From Pseudopithomyces maydicus (Eukaryota > Ascomycota > Dothideomycetes > Pleosporales > Didymosphaeriaceae), in the NCBI GenBank assembly GCA_026873275.1, contig JANTUC010000003.1, forward strand, positions 1,550,001 to 1,614,000: a stretch of DNA of 64,000 nucleotides, in the 5' to 3' direction. The notes under the pieces were generated by a model. It saw only the letters and a program-made list of their open reading frames with translations. It was not told where the DNA came from and searched no databases. Position 1 is the first letter of the stretch; every line of letters starts with the position of its first letter. The position numbers and the translations under genes are program-made. Positions 46,578 to 59,093 of the stretch are shown here, piece after piece.

Positions 46578-47640
46578 CAGTAGGGTGACAGATTAAAAAA
46601 GTAATCGAAAAAATAGCTTTTTTAAAAAAATTATAGTAAATTGAGTATTAGTTTTTAATTTTTTTGAAATATTGAACTTTTAGAAAAAGTTATAAAGTTG
46701 ATTTTTTTATTTAAAAATTACCTAAAATAGCTTAGTCTATTTTTTTAAAAATAGTTAAAGTTAGGGTTAAAAAAAGTAAAAATTAAAATCCTTGATATTT
46801 TTTTGAACGTATAATTTTTTAATTTTCTAACCTAATATGGTTAGTATAGGTCACGTGACTGAATTTTCGAGACTAGTTTACTAACTAAATAATTTATTAG
46901 TATTATAGTTAATTTTAATCCAAAAATTACGTAAGCTTAAATCACGTGATTTTTAGTTAGTTTTTTAGTTTTTAGTAATATCTTTTTACTTTTTAATTTT
47001 AAACACCTATTTCCTCAAAATGCCTCCAAAATTCTCAAAATTTGAGGAGAAAGTAGAGTAATTATATATTAATAATATCTCTATTAATACTATTTCAAAT
47101 ATTATAAAAAAGCCTAAATCGTCAGTTTATAACGCAATTTATCGAATTAAAGACAAAAAAAGAAATTTTAATAATAAAAGTCTTAATTTAAATAAGACAA
47201 AAACTGGACCAATAAAAAAATTCAAAATAAAGAAAAAAGGATTATTAATCGAGACTTTATAAAAAATCCAAAAGTTCAAAATAATGAGTTATTATCGATT
47301 AATAATTTAGATATTTCAAAACGGACGTTACAAAGGTTTTTAAAAGAGGAGGGTTATTCTTATAATACCTCTTTTAAAAAGGCTTATTTAGATAAATTTA
47401 AAAAAAAGCATTTTTCCTATACTAAAAAATAATTTAAAAATATAAAAAATATAGATTTTTATAAAGCCATTTTTTCTAATAAGGCTGTAATAGAAAGAGG
47501 ATATAAATTCAAATAGAAATATTTTTAAAAAAAAGAAAGTGTAAAATAGGTAATAGTTTAATTTTAAATTATAATAGAGGTACGTAAAATAGACTTTTTA
47601 AAAAATTCAAAAATTTAAAGATTTCTATTTAAATAATCGG
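46578..47640 (+). mobile_element. Tc1/mariner-like DNA transposon remnant, right end missing
   Basis: Begins CAGTAGGGTGACAG directly after a TA dinucleotide, as expected of this superfamily, which inserts at TA. The inverse of that end is not found to the right, so the right terminus is lost. The transposase pseudogene lies inside. CA and TG dinucleotides are far commoner than in the elements on either side. The right boundary is approximate. Confidence 0.6.
47020..47640 (+). pseudogene. Tc1-like transposase pseudogene
   Basis: ATG at 47020 opens MPPKFSKFEEKVE, then a stop (47059) that looks like a mutated Gln codon. The following residues (INTISNIIKKPKSSVYNAIY) form a helix-turn-helix typical of the DNA-binding N-terminus of Tc1-like transposases. 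Near 47240 the frame shifts by one base; the continuing frame reads RIINRDFIKNPKVQNN and then SKRTLQRFLKEEGY, again typical of the second helix-turn-helix. Further stops follow, and the catalytic D-D-E/D region is not recognisable before similarity ends. Inactive. Confidence 0.65.
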
Positions 47641-50600
47641 AATTTTTAAATTTTTTAATTTTTTATTATAATACTTATTAATTAAAATATAAAGTATGAT
47701 ATTTTTATACAAATCTAGGGCACTATTAGAATAGGTATAGTAGCGAGTAGGTCTCTAATAAATAATAAAATTAATTTCTATTTAAGTCCCTATCCCCTCT
47801 AGCTTCCTTTTCTATATACTATATTAGTGCAACGCTAGCGCTTAAATAAAGTATAAATAGCTTTAAATATTAGAAAAATATCTTTTTTATAACTATCCTC
47901 TCTCTTTATATAGACGTTTTAGCTATAAGAGATTAGGTTTATATTATAATACTAAATAGAATAATTAAAAATGCTATTAATACGCTCTTATTATAAATTC
48001 TTATTATTATATATATTAAAATTCTAGTATTATAAGTATATAATTATATTTTTTTATTTATAAGTGCACCTACTGCGCTGCTACTATATTTATATAAATA
48101 AATTTACTTATTTTAGACTTTCCTATTTCCTTATATTTTTTACGCTAAAAGAAAGAAATTTTTTATTTTTTTATAATATTAATTATCTTTTTTTAGTATA
48201 TACCTATTTTTACACTATTACTATATTAACAGGGCTATAAATTTTTAAATTTATAGTATATTATCCTGCATATCCCTATTACTACACTTTTATTTATATT
48301 ATATATAGACTTTACTTACTTAATAATATACCCTTTATTAAAAATTCTTTTTTATTATCTCTGCTGCTTAAAATAGATCCTTTATAATTTATATATTTAT
48401 TATAATATTAATAGTATTACGCGTTATAGGCGCTATTTTAATTTTTATAAGTATTATAATCTAGTACTTTAAGAGTTTATCTTTTAAATTAATAATCTCT
48501 TTTATAGCTATAAGCACCTTATTAGTATTATAAATTTTATTTTTATTTAGATTAAAGTACTCGCAACTACTACCTATAAATATATTTAAAATATTAATTT
48601 TTTTATTTAGAAAACCGTTAAAAAGGGACTTTATAACTATTTTACTATTATAGAGGCGGCGTTATTTTAAATAATTATAATTAAGTATTTTACTATAGTA
48701 GTAGAGGGTTATCTAAATATTTTAAAATATTTAATATATAAATTTATTAGTTACTATACCTTTATATTAATATTATATTGTATAATTTACTACCTTTTAG
48801 TATATTTAATAAATAATTCTCTACTCCTATTTCTAAGTTTAAAGAGGAGAATAAGTAAGTTCTTTAAAATAATAAAAAATTTTAAAATATTTTTAATAAA
48901 AAGAATAAGTTATAGCCTACCCTAAAACCCTTATAAATTAAAAATATATATATAGCGCCGCGCTCGCCCTAATATTATTAAATTTAATATTATATAAAAT
49001 CCCTTACTATTTTTATTAATCATATAACTTCTATATATTATTATAATATTAATTAAGGTCCCTAGGACCCTTTTTAGAGAGATTTTATTAAAAATAGAAT
49101 TTAAATTAAAGTATTTATTGAAATTATTTAATAGTCTACCCTAGCTATTATATATATACTATTAATATATTAGCGCTTTATTATACTTTTATTAAGTACT
49201 AAAACTTCTTTTTTAAATATTAATACTAGTCTTTCTTTTAGTATACCTCCTATAACTATTTATAGTATTATTATTATATTTCCTCTATACCCTTACGTCC
49301 CTTTACTAATATTTAAAATCCCTAATACTATTAAAACTCTTACTTTTAATTTTAATTATAATAAAAAGGCGTCTATGCTTCGCTTAACCTATATTAAAAT
49401 TTTTATTATTAATATAAATTTAGAGGAAAGTTTTAATAATTTAATATAAATTTTACCTACTTTAAGTCTATATTTTTATAATATATTAATATTAATTACT
49501 ATATATCTCCCTGCTACTCCCTTAAAATTAAATATAAAAAGTATAACTGCTCTATTAGTAGTAATAATTTTTAAAATAGTATAATAATTAAAAAATTTTA
49601 TAATAGCGCTATAAAGGCGCCTTCTAATTATAATAATATTAATTATTATAGTTATAGTTATAGTAGCTATAATTAAAAGATTTTAATAATTAGTTTATTT
49701 TTAATTCAGACTTTATACCCTCTTTTTAGTATTTACTCCTTTATAAAATAATATTAGTATACCCTTATAGCGCAGCTTAATTAATTTTAATAATATTAAT
49801 TACTTTAACTTTCTTTTTTTAGCTTTATAAACTATAATATTAATTCTTTATTAATATTTTCTTTTAGAATTTATTAATTATATTCCTTATTTTATCCCTT
49901 CTATTTTACTAAGTATTAAAGGACGCCCTTTACTTTTTTCTTATTTAATAATATTTTAACTTTATAATATTTTTTATTATAACACTTTCGTTAGTCCTTA
50001 TAAATTTTAAATTTATAGTTTCTTTATTATCTCTTAATTTGTAGGGCTTTAGTAAGAAGATATAAAATACTAACTAGATTTTAAAATCTTTAAATAAAAT
50101 TAGTTTATAAGCTTATTTTCCTATTAGCTCTTTTATAGAAAAAGGGCTAATATATTAAGGGGATAATTTTTTATTCAAATAAAGGGCTTTTAGATTCTTT
50201 ATAAAAAATAATACTAAATTCTCTTTTAAAAAGAGTTAAAGCTAGTAATATTCATTATAATACTATTTTTATATTTTTAAAGTATACTATTAATATAATT
50301 TTATTACTTTTTTATCCCTAGCTAGAGCTTAAAAGTATACTATTATAATTAAAATTTTATTAAGCGCTATTAATTTATAGTTTAAGTATAAGTAGAACCT
50401 ATAGTAGGTAAAAAATAAAGATAGTTCTATAGTTATATTCTTTGAATTATTATAAGTAAATTTTATACTGTAATTAGAAGTAACTATAGCCAATTCTATT
50501 AATCTTTATAAATATAAATAAATAAATACTATTTTAAAATTTAATTTTATTATTTTATCTATTTATTAGTCTAGGGGTAGAAAGTAGTACTAAAATAATA

Positions 50601-53600
50601 TTTTATTTTTATTATAAAGTAGAATTCTAATTAGAACACTAATATAAAAATAGAACCCCTATTTAATATAATACTTATAAGGATTCTAAAGTACCTTATT
50701 ATCTTTTTTAAAAATAATTAAGCTATTTAGCTAGCCTTTAAAATTTTAATAATAAAGATATATTAGGCTATCTTAGTATATTTATTTATTATTATTTAAA
50801 TAATATTAACTACCTCTCCTTTATTCTTATTAAAGGGAAAACTAGTAATAAAGTCTATTATTAGCTCCTACTAAAGCCCTTAAAATATTAATAATAATAT
50901 TAGTTTATTTATAGGGCGCTATCTAAATATTTTTATTTATATATATACTGCGCATAAATTAATATATTCTTTTATAAAAGTATTTAAATTTAGTTAATAA
51001 TATAGCCTACTAATAAGCTTTAGAGTTTAAATTCTACTAAAGTACCCTATTCATAGGTTATTATAATAATATTATAAAATTTTTATTTTTATTATAGGCT
51101 CTTCTAATATAAAGACTTTATTACTATAATATAATATACTCTTAAAATCTGTTTTCTATTATAATAATTATTTATCCCTACTGCGCTTAGTAGATACTAA
51201 AGTAGTAATATTATATTATTCTTATAATATAAATAGGTTATCTTTTTAAATTTATTTAATATAATAGAGCAGGCTTCTCTCTATTAAAATATAAACTTTT
51301 TAATTTTTTATAGTCTCTTTAGCCTATTGCCTAGATTGCCTTTTAAATACTAAAATAATATTAATTTTAACTATAATATTTAACCCCTGGCTAATCTGCA
51401 GTATTCTTTAAATATTATAATATTATAATAATAATATATTATTAATACTAGTCTTTATAGGGACTGCTAAAAGGCCTTATAAAATAAAGAGTATATTTTA
51501 TTCTAGCAGTTCCTTTATATTATTATTATTTATTAGTTAATATAATAGCTTATTTATAGGATTTATTTTTTTACTCTATACTTTATTTTAAAATTATATA
51601 CTACTAGAAAAGTAGCCTATTTTATTTATTTTTATAATAGAGCTTTTACCCCTATAAATCCTTTTAAATTATTATAGTTAGTAAGAACTTTTAAAGTATA
51701 TATTAAGCTTTTAATATAGTAGCGCTAGTATTATATAGCCTCTATAATAATATATAATTTTAAATTATAAATATAATAATTCCTTTCTGCAGGGGTTAAC
51801 TTTCTTAATTAAAAAATAATTAAATACTAATTATTAATAAAAAGCTTTTATAAAAATACTTCTATTAGGCCTTAAATAGAGGTATCTATTTCTAGTTAAA
51901 AGAGTAAAATAAAATTATAGTACTATAAAAAAGGCGTAATAATAAAAATATTATTAAATTAGAGCTTTACTCTTTTTATTATATTTATTTATAAAAAATA
52001 TTCCTCCTAGCTTTCTTTTTTAGGCTTCTTTAATATATTTATAAGGGGCTTAATAATTTAGGAGAAGCCTTAAATAAATCTATAATAAAAATTAGTAAGC
52101 CTAATAAAAACTTATATATTCTTAATAAAGCAGATTTCTAGCCACTTTTAAATTACTTTAATTTTACTTAAATTTATCTATACGCCGTTATAGTGCACAA
52201 TAAGTTTTAAGAATTTAATTTAAGTAATATTAAAAATATACTTTTTTAAGTTAATATACAGGCAGTACTATTATAATTATAATAGAATTTTAATTACTTA
52301 GTTCTAATAGTCTTTATTATTTCTAATAAAGATAAGGACATTATCTAAATATATTATATAAAAAATATTAGTATATCTTACTAAAATTTTATTAATATAA
52401 GCTTAAAATATAGTAGGGGCGTTAATTAATCTAAAAGGTATAATAATATATTTAAAATATCTATAGCGCGTATAAAACGCCATCTTCTACTTATTATTAT
52501 ACTAGATTTAAATTTAATAATAAGTATTTTTTAAATTTAACTTTATAAAATTTTTTAATTTTAATAGTTTATCTAAAATCTTATTGATAAAGGGTAGAGC
52601 TAACTAATTCTTCTTAATAATTTTATTTAAACTTTTATAATTTATATATAGTTTAAGGGTTCTATCTATTATAATCTAAGTTTTAGTACTAGGCTACTGC
52701 GCCCTGTACCTATTAGCAACTTACTATAGGGTTAGTGATTTTTATAATTATACGCTATACTGCACAACCAGTGCTGCAATTATATAATTATATAAGTACT
52801 TTATAGTAAGTATTTTATATTTATACTTAGCACTCTATTATTTAATAAAAAGTACTTAGTAAAGAGTACTTAATAGAGAGTACTTAATAAAAAGTAATTT
52901 TTAAAAACTACTCGCTAGTAAGCAGGGCTAGTATATAATATATAAAAATTTAAAGTATTAATTCTAATACTTATATTTAACCTATTTATTAATCTATTAT
53001 TTAGATTCACTTAGGCCCTATTATTAATTTAGTATTATTTATAATATTAATACTAACTACCCTATTAATCTATTTATATAGTTAATAACCTTTTTCTCTC
53101 TGTAAGTTACTCCTGCCTAAGAACTAACCTTAACCTCTAGGACTAGCTATCCTTATAGTCTTAATACTATTCTTCTTAAGAATAAATAGAATAGGCACTT
53201 TTATAAAACTAGTATTTTTCTAAATTTATTTTACGCGCTTTACTTTTATTATATAATTATAAAATTCTTTTAGTTCTATAGCTAATAAATTATATAAAAA
53301 ATTAAAAAGTACTATCTTTTCTTCTTTTATTTCTAAAGTATAGTCAGTTTTCTAGTATAAATCTATTATTATAGCAGCGCTATTATTTATTAAATTTATA
53401 AATTACTTTAGCTATAAAGGAAAATTTCTTTTTATAAATTTTTTAAAACTATTAATTATAGCTATTAAGGCGAAGACCTCTAATTAATCCCTTATAATAA
53501 ATAAGAATATAAAGATATTCTTAATTTAAAATATAATAATATTAATACCCTAGCGCTATATTATTATTATATAATTTAAATTTATATACCCCTATTAGAG

Positions 53601-53891
53601 CCTAAATAGCTCTACTAAAATAAAATTAAATATATTTACTATTCTATAAAGTATTATATAAAAATAGCGCTCCGTTCCCTAAGAGTCTATAATAAATATA
53701 GTTATATAGTATATCTATATACTTTTTATAATTTAGAAGTTAAGTAGGCGTAATTATATTATTATACCCTTAAAAATTACTACTAAATTTAATTAAATTG
53801 CTAGACGCTTATTAACTATATTTATATTAATAATTAAATTTAAGTAAAATTAGTATATTATTAATTTACCTACTTTATATTAGATTATCCT
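47641..53891 (-). mobile_element. RIP-degraded Ty3/gypsy remnant 2, minus strand, with nested repeat
   Basis: The reverse complement carries a gypsy RT: a stretch reading YINYKSLNKI (about 52620-52650, corresponding to V-D-Y-R-x-L-N), IPFRLINAPTIF at about 52405-52442, and a catalytic box YLDN at 52340-52351. The RT is interrupted by the 491-bp repeat at 52667-53157; on its far side the frame resumes with FIKVPILFL. It differs in sequence from remnant 1. Integrase and RNase H should lie in 48000-52000 but only fragments can be guessed. Boundaries are approximate. Confidence 0.62.
52667..53157 (-). repeat. 491-bp dispersed repeat (probable solo LTR) nested in a gypsy RT
   Basis: Reverse complement begins TATAAGGATAGCTAGTCC and ends GATTATAATA. 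It aligns along its full length with 55178-55667 (490 bp). The host RT reading is broken at its edges. A clear target duplication is not visible (AAGAC against GATAG on the minus strand). Confidence 0.65.
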
Positions 53892-54127
53892 TGTAACGGC
53901 GGGCAATAGGTTCTTCTATATTATATATTATGAGGTTGTTGTTGCTATTGATAGCTGTTAGGCTATATTAGGACTAGCTTACTTAGCGAAGATTCTGCGT
54001 ATATTATGCGCCTGTCCCGCTCTATAAAGGAGACAAGTACTATTATTATCTATTAATTCTACCTACCATCCTCCCACTATTAATCCTAGTGTGAAGCAAG
54101 CTCTATTGCCTGAAACTAGACCTTACA
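53892..54127 (+). repeat. Solo LTR (236 bp) with intact 5-bp target duplication
   Basis: Begins TGTAACGGCGGGCAATAGG and ends GACCTTACA. ATCCT lies on both sides (53887-53891 and 54128-54132). It is clearly richer in GC and CA/TG than its surroundings. A RIP-mutated relative lies inverted at 19056-19297. Solo LTRs arise by recombination between the two LTRs of one element. Confidence 0.85.
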
Positions 54128-55177
54128 ATCCTTTATATATAAAAATCTATTTAAAGTTTTTTTAATAATTTAAATATGGCCTCTAGGTTCTGCTATTTTT
54201 TATTTTTATAATATTTACTTTTATTACTAGTACTACTTAAGTAAAATAATTATATTTTACTTAATAGTCTTTTTCTAATATTTTATTTTTTTATAATATT
54301 AGTAGGTGTCTTTCTAAGTATTATTTTAAGTAGTATAATAGAATAATAATAGTACCTCTATAGGGCAGCCTTAAAATAATAAAAATATATATAATAAGGT
54401 ATTATTTTAATTAATAGAAGTTTTAGCGCTAAAGTATTATGAAAATATAATTAATATTTAGCTGCTTTATTAATTATCCTTTAAAATAACTATATATTCT
54501 ATTAGTTCCCTATATATTTAAAGGAAATTATTATACTTAATAATTATAATTTTAATTTTTAAGTGCAGTTTACTATAAAAGTATATAATAAAATACTTTT
54601 ATTTATAGGAGAAATTTATCTAATTTTTTAAAATAACTAAGTAAGCTATAAACTTATTTACTAATTATTTTTTTATACTACCCTTTAGTATTATATTATT
54701 ATTTATAGCTCTCTATTAATAAGGCTCTTAATTTAGTTTAGTAGGAATATAATTATTTATTACTAATTTAATATTTTACTAGCATTTTTACTTTCTTTTT
54801 ATAATTATAATTAATACAGGGTAATATCTAATAATTATGAAATAAATATAATATACTAACTTTTAATAGTAGATACTTAAGGATCTAAGCGGAATATAAT
54901 TTTTCATTTTATTTTAAAATTATTAAACTCCCTAATACTCTACCCCTTAAAAATAAAAATAGATTTAATTTTTAATCCTTATTAAGAATACGCTAGGGCT
55001 AAATTAATTAAATATTATTGCTAAGTAATTTATTTATTCTCTATTATAATAGTGCTAATAATAGTATTAGCTACTAAAAATTTATTTTAAATTTTTTATA
55101 GGCCCTCTATTACTATCTATTATTTATATTCTTTAATTTCTACTTTAAGTCTCTATATTTTTTTAATATATTAAGAT
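54128..55177. other. AT-rich degraded sequence, probably continuation of gypsy remnant 2
   Basis: No recognisable domain. The solo LTR at 53892 splits it from the gypsy remnant, of which it would be the gag-side part. That is inferred from position only. Confidence 0.35.
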
Positions 55178-55667
55178 TATAAGGGTAGCTAGTCCTAGAG
55201 GTTAAGGTTGGTTCTTAGGTAAAAGTAACTTATAAAGAGAAAAGGGTTATTAACTATATAAATAGGTTAATAGGGTAGTTAGTATTAATATTATAAATAA
55301 TACTAAATTAATAATAGGGCCTAAGTGAATCTAAATAATAAATTAATAAATAAGTTAAATATAAATATTAAAGTAGATATTTTAAATTCTTATATATTAT
55401 ATACTAGTCCTACTTGCTAGTAAGTAGTTTTTAAAAATTACTTTTTACTAAGTACTCTCTATTAAGTACTCCCTATTAAATACTCTCTACTAAGTAATAG
55501 AGTACTAAATATAAATATAAGGTACTTATTATAGAGCACTTATATAACTATATAATTATAATATAGTTATATAGCATGGCACGTAATTATAAAAATTATT
55601 AATTTTATAATAAATTATTAATAAGTATAAGGCGTGGCAGCCTTATATTAAAACTTAGATTATAATA
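55178..55667 (+). repeat. 490-bp dispersed repeat (probable solo LTR), plus strand
   Basis: Begins TATAAGGGTAGCTAGTCC and ends GATTATAATA. Full-length partner of 52667-53157 in inverted orientation and of the degraded copy at 7193. Its interior contains a short series of AAGTACTCTCTATT-like units (about 55440-55500). Confidence 0.65.
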
Positions 55668-56336
55668 TTATCTTCTCTCTTTAACTAATTTATCCCTAAA
55701 TTATATAATTATATTTATTTATCTTATATAAGCGTCTGCTTTATAATATATATTTAAGTATATAGGTTAATATACCTGCTAAATCTACTATTTATAAATT
55801 TTATCTTTATAATAAAATCCTTTAAGTTAATACTATCGCAGAATCTCTCTATTTTAATTATAACGCCGAAAACTATAAGTATTATATTATACTAGACTTA
55901 AATTTAAAATATATTAAATATATTTATTAGGGTTATCCTTATATTAATATATTATAGATATCTCTTAATAAGACTCGTAAAGAGTATAAAAAGAAGATTA
56001 AAGAGAATAAAAAAGAGTTAATATTAATTATTATTAAGTTATTAAAAGATAAAAAAATATTAGTTTAAGCTAAAAAGTATACTTATAAAAAGATCTTATA
56101 TCTTATTATAAATATAAAGGCGGAAAGTAAAATAGTAAATATAATATTATTAGCTTATTCTGCAGCGGATACTTTAACTAGTTATTTACCTATAATATAG
56201 ATAACCTTAAACCTATTAGATAATTTTTTATTAGTTTTAGTTCCTTTCTTAGGTACTTAGGTATGTTTTCTAAGTTTTTAATTAGTTTTTAGATATTTTT
56301 ACTGTTAGAATATCCTTTCTATTTAATAAGTTATAA
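55668..56336 (+). other. Last AT-rich stretch with degraded protein-like remnant
   Basis: The plus-strand reading gives patches such as TRKEYKKKIKENKKELILII and, further on, ILLAYSAADTL with few stops, suggesting a mutated coding region. I do not recognise the family. AT-rich sequence ends abruptly near 56336. Confidence 0.4.
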
Positions 56337-57527
56337 AGGAGAGAGTGGAACCGCATCCGGTAATGAAGGTTTCCTGAGCAGGAAATGGAGGCTCCCTTGG
56401 CAGCTCGCCGCTTTTATCTGGCCCGTGCGCTAACATCATCACATATAAGCCCAACTGTCGTCGCCGGTCTATCTTCCCCCTTCGTAGTCTTCTTTACCCT
56501 GGCATCTCTTTTCACCTTATTGGCCGTTCGGACTCGCTCGTGAGGCATTTTCTCACTCCGCCACCATACAGCCCTGTACTGCCCAGATGGCTCCAATCTC
56601 CAAGCCTTAATTAACCATTGATGGGCCGATGATGAAGGCGTTGTGCTGTGTCTTAGGCAATTCTCATGTCTGGATACTATGGGAGCATCTCTACATCACT
56701 CCTCTTCCCCATGGATGAGCAGTGTCCATGGAATCTGCTCTCTACGTTGGCACCACCCACGAATGCATTTCGGCCATCCCTTCGAACCTACTCGTCTCGG
56801 GGAACATCGAATTGTCACGCCACCAACCGCACGAAATGGCAATAGAAGCGCCCTGCACGTCTCAACAGCGTCTGAGCGGGAGGGCCAAGCCCGGGCAATC
56901 TCAGCTAGACCGTCAACAATTTTGCGTAACTGCAGGCATCGGAAAGACGATTGGCCTAGAAGGCCGTTCCTGCCAAATTGGTTTTCACAAGAGCTTCGGA
57001 TGAAGGTGCTCAGCCACGCGGGTCGATGCTCGGGTGTACTCGCCCAGCCTGCAATCGATACTAGTTGGTGGAGTTTGGGTCCCTAAGTGCACGCCCCACG
57101 GTAGGTTACGTTTCGGTGTCACGGCTCAGGCGGAAGGAAAGGCTAGAGCGGTCTCTTGATCAAGCAGCAGCCCGTTTGGGCGCCGATCCGCCTCCATGAT
57201 TCGGCGCACTCCGACCAGGGACGTGAGGTTTGAGACCTGGGTGGAAACGTGAGCCCAACTCTGGGTTTCGGAGGTGCCGACGAGAGAAGAGCCTTTGCTG
57301 GGAGCCCCTAGTTCTACAGGCTCTTACGAAAAGGATATGCACCAGCCTCCTATAGTATGATCTCTCCTTGAAAAGCTGGTGCCACTATCTCTCAGTCTCA
57401 GGGCAAGCATTGGTGGAATATATGCTCATATTACCGTTAGAAGGCGAAGGGGCCTAATGCGAAGACTTCGCTGTTAGTATTCAGTGCTCATGCCAGCTCG
57501 GGCGCGGAAAACTACTTACGCACGCTC
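56337..57527. other. Normal-GC region without a supported gene
   Basis: Composition changes within a few tens of bases at about 56336. Open frames up to 147 codons exist (for example 56643-57086, plus strand) but have no recognisable motif and overlap one another in different frames. 57100-57360 is GC-rich with no tRNA or rRNA fold that I can identify. Confidence 0.4.
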
Positions 57528-59093
57528 ATGGCCTACTTAAACGTCTGCATTTCCCGCCCCCTACAATCCCGAGAACTTCTAGGCTTCAAACCAGCGATGT
57601 CAACTATTTTCAGCAATTCCTGTGTCAAACAGCCGCGGCCCCTCCAAATTGTTCATTATAATGGGCCTCCAAAGCACAACCCTCGGAAACCTCCAACACA
57701 GAAGACTCCTTCTAGAGAGGACGAGTAAGTATCCCATTTTGATGGCATTCCGGGATCAAGCCTGATTTGAACAGTCTAAAAGTGAATGGTGTTGAAGTCG
57801 TCGATTCGATGTTTTCAGGTAGGCACTCCCATAGACAACATAATGTTTCTGTTGTTTTTTGGGATTATGTGACCTCTAACAGAGATGTAGCGAAAAACGA
57901 AGCCGACTACGAGGCTAGCGGCACTGGAATAGAAAAGAAAAATTCTAGTATCCATAATCTCGTAAAGGATCAGAGGAGTATCTCAATGCCAGTCTTTCAA
58001 GGAGATACAGAGGATGAAACCCGACGTGAACCGGCCTCTTCTGAAAGTTGCAATCAAGGTACGTGCTTTTGATCGGTCGTGATAGGAGTGCACATGTGCA
58101 ATTCTTAACGATGGGTAGAAAATATGGACACTATCAATCATTCTGATCTGAACTCCGACCGTACCTTGGGTGATCACCATAAAGATGCAACTTCGCGCAC
58201 AGAAAACCCACTTGATGCCTCCAGATCCCCGACCCCAGATTATCGCAACAGGGATTTCACACACTCGAGCGACATGAACAAACTCAAGATGGGTGGTAAA
58301 GCGAAGAACCATGCCGATGAGCTCTCGCAAACGCGACTGCCATCATCGCCACCAATTGGCCTGTCAATACCAGACATCAGAACTTCGACAGAAGAGGCCG
58401 CTCGGTATAGAGACACGAAAGTCACCATGCCTCAGCGCACGACCGGGGGCAGGGCACAATCGGAAGGTGAATAGCCGCTATTACAAGTCTGTTCTTTCCA
58501 TCTGATATTTCTTTTTAGCTGCAACTTCTACCATCGAAATTACGAGCAGGGATGGTGATGCTTGCGAAAGTAGCAGCGGGAACCCAAAGACTACATCACC
58601 GACCGGCAAACGGAAACGCGTTCTATCGACTAGTGGTACGAATAGCAAGCGGCAAGATCGAGAACCGAGCACTATTCACACTGCAGACTATACGCAGCAA
58701 CAAAAGCCATCCCCGACCCCAGAGAAGGCTTTGCAATTTGCACATATGTTGGATCTCGACTGGGGAAGTACGAGTGATGATACTGAATACGAGGTCGAGC
58801 GGATCTTGAAAGTCCGTCTACATCGAGGAAATCTGAAGTATCAGGTCCAATGGGTTGGATATGAGGCTGATCCAGAATGGTACAATGCATCTAACTTTAA
58901 ACACAGCCCGCTCAAGCTCCGTGAGTTCCACGAGGCTAATCTTGCCGCGCCAGGTCCTCCGAGAAGGCTTGGTTATTGGGAACGGTGTTACGAAGAAGAT
59001 AGAGAGGCAGAGGATTTTTCAGACGATGATAGGCCTTTCAAGATTGCGCGTGGGGGACGTCGGACTTCAAGACCAGATCGAGCAGTGATCTAA
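57528..59093 (+). CDS. Chromodomain protein gene, four exons
   Basis: Exons: 57528-57724, 57775-58058, 58119-58466, 58519-59093. Introns of 50, 60 and 52 bp have GT...AG ends (GTAAGT, GTACGT, GTGAAT) with CTGAT, CTTAAC and CTGAT branch-like sequences. Reading phases join at all three junctions, giving 467 residues, or 444 from the second ATG at 57597 (AMSTIFSN...); the start is uncertain. The N-terminal three-quarters is Ser/Thr/Asp/Lys-rich and probably disordered. A basic GKRKRV motif suggests nuclear import. The chromodomain begins EYEVERILKV at 58785 and continues to KYQVQWVGYEADPEWYNASN, followed by a PGPPRRLGYW tail typical of many fungal orphan chromodomain proteins. Chromodomains bind methylated histone tails; two of the usual aromatic cage positions appear kept (Y in EYEVE, W in QWVGY). 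No other domain was seen. An internal in-frame GT-AG stretch (57819-57884, 66 bp) could be an optional intron. Confidence 0.72.

Noticed and set aside
1..56336. Centromere or CRISPR-like array
   Set aside because: There is no regular spacer-repeat array. AT-richness is explained by RIP; centromere function cannot be seen in sequence.
57110..57350. Possible structured RNA in a GC-rich stretch
   Set aside because: No tRNA, rRNA or snRNA signature could be recognised.
57819..57884. Additional 66-bp intron in the chromodomain gene
   Set aside because: It is in frame either way, but the only branch-like site sits too close to the AG. Left as optional.
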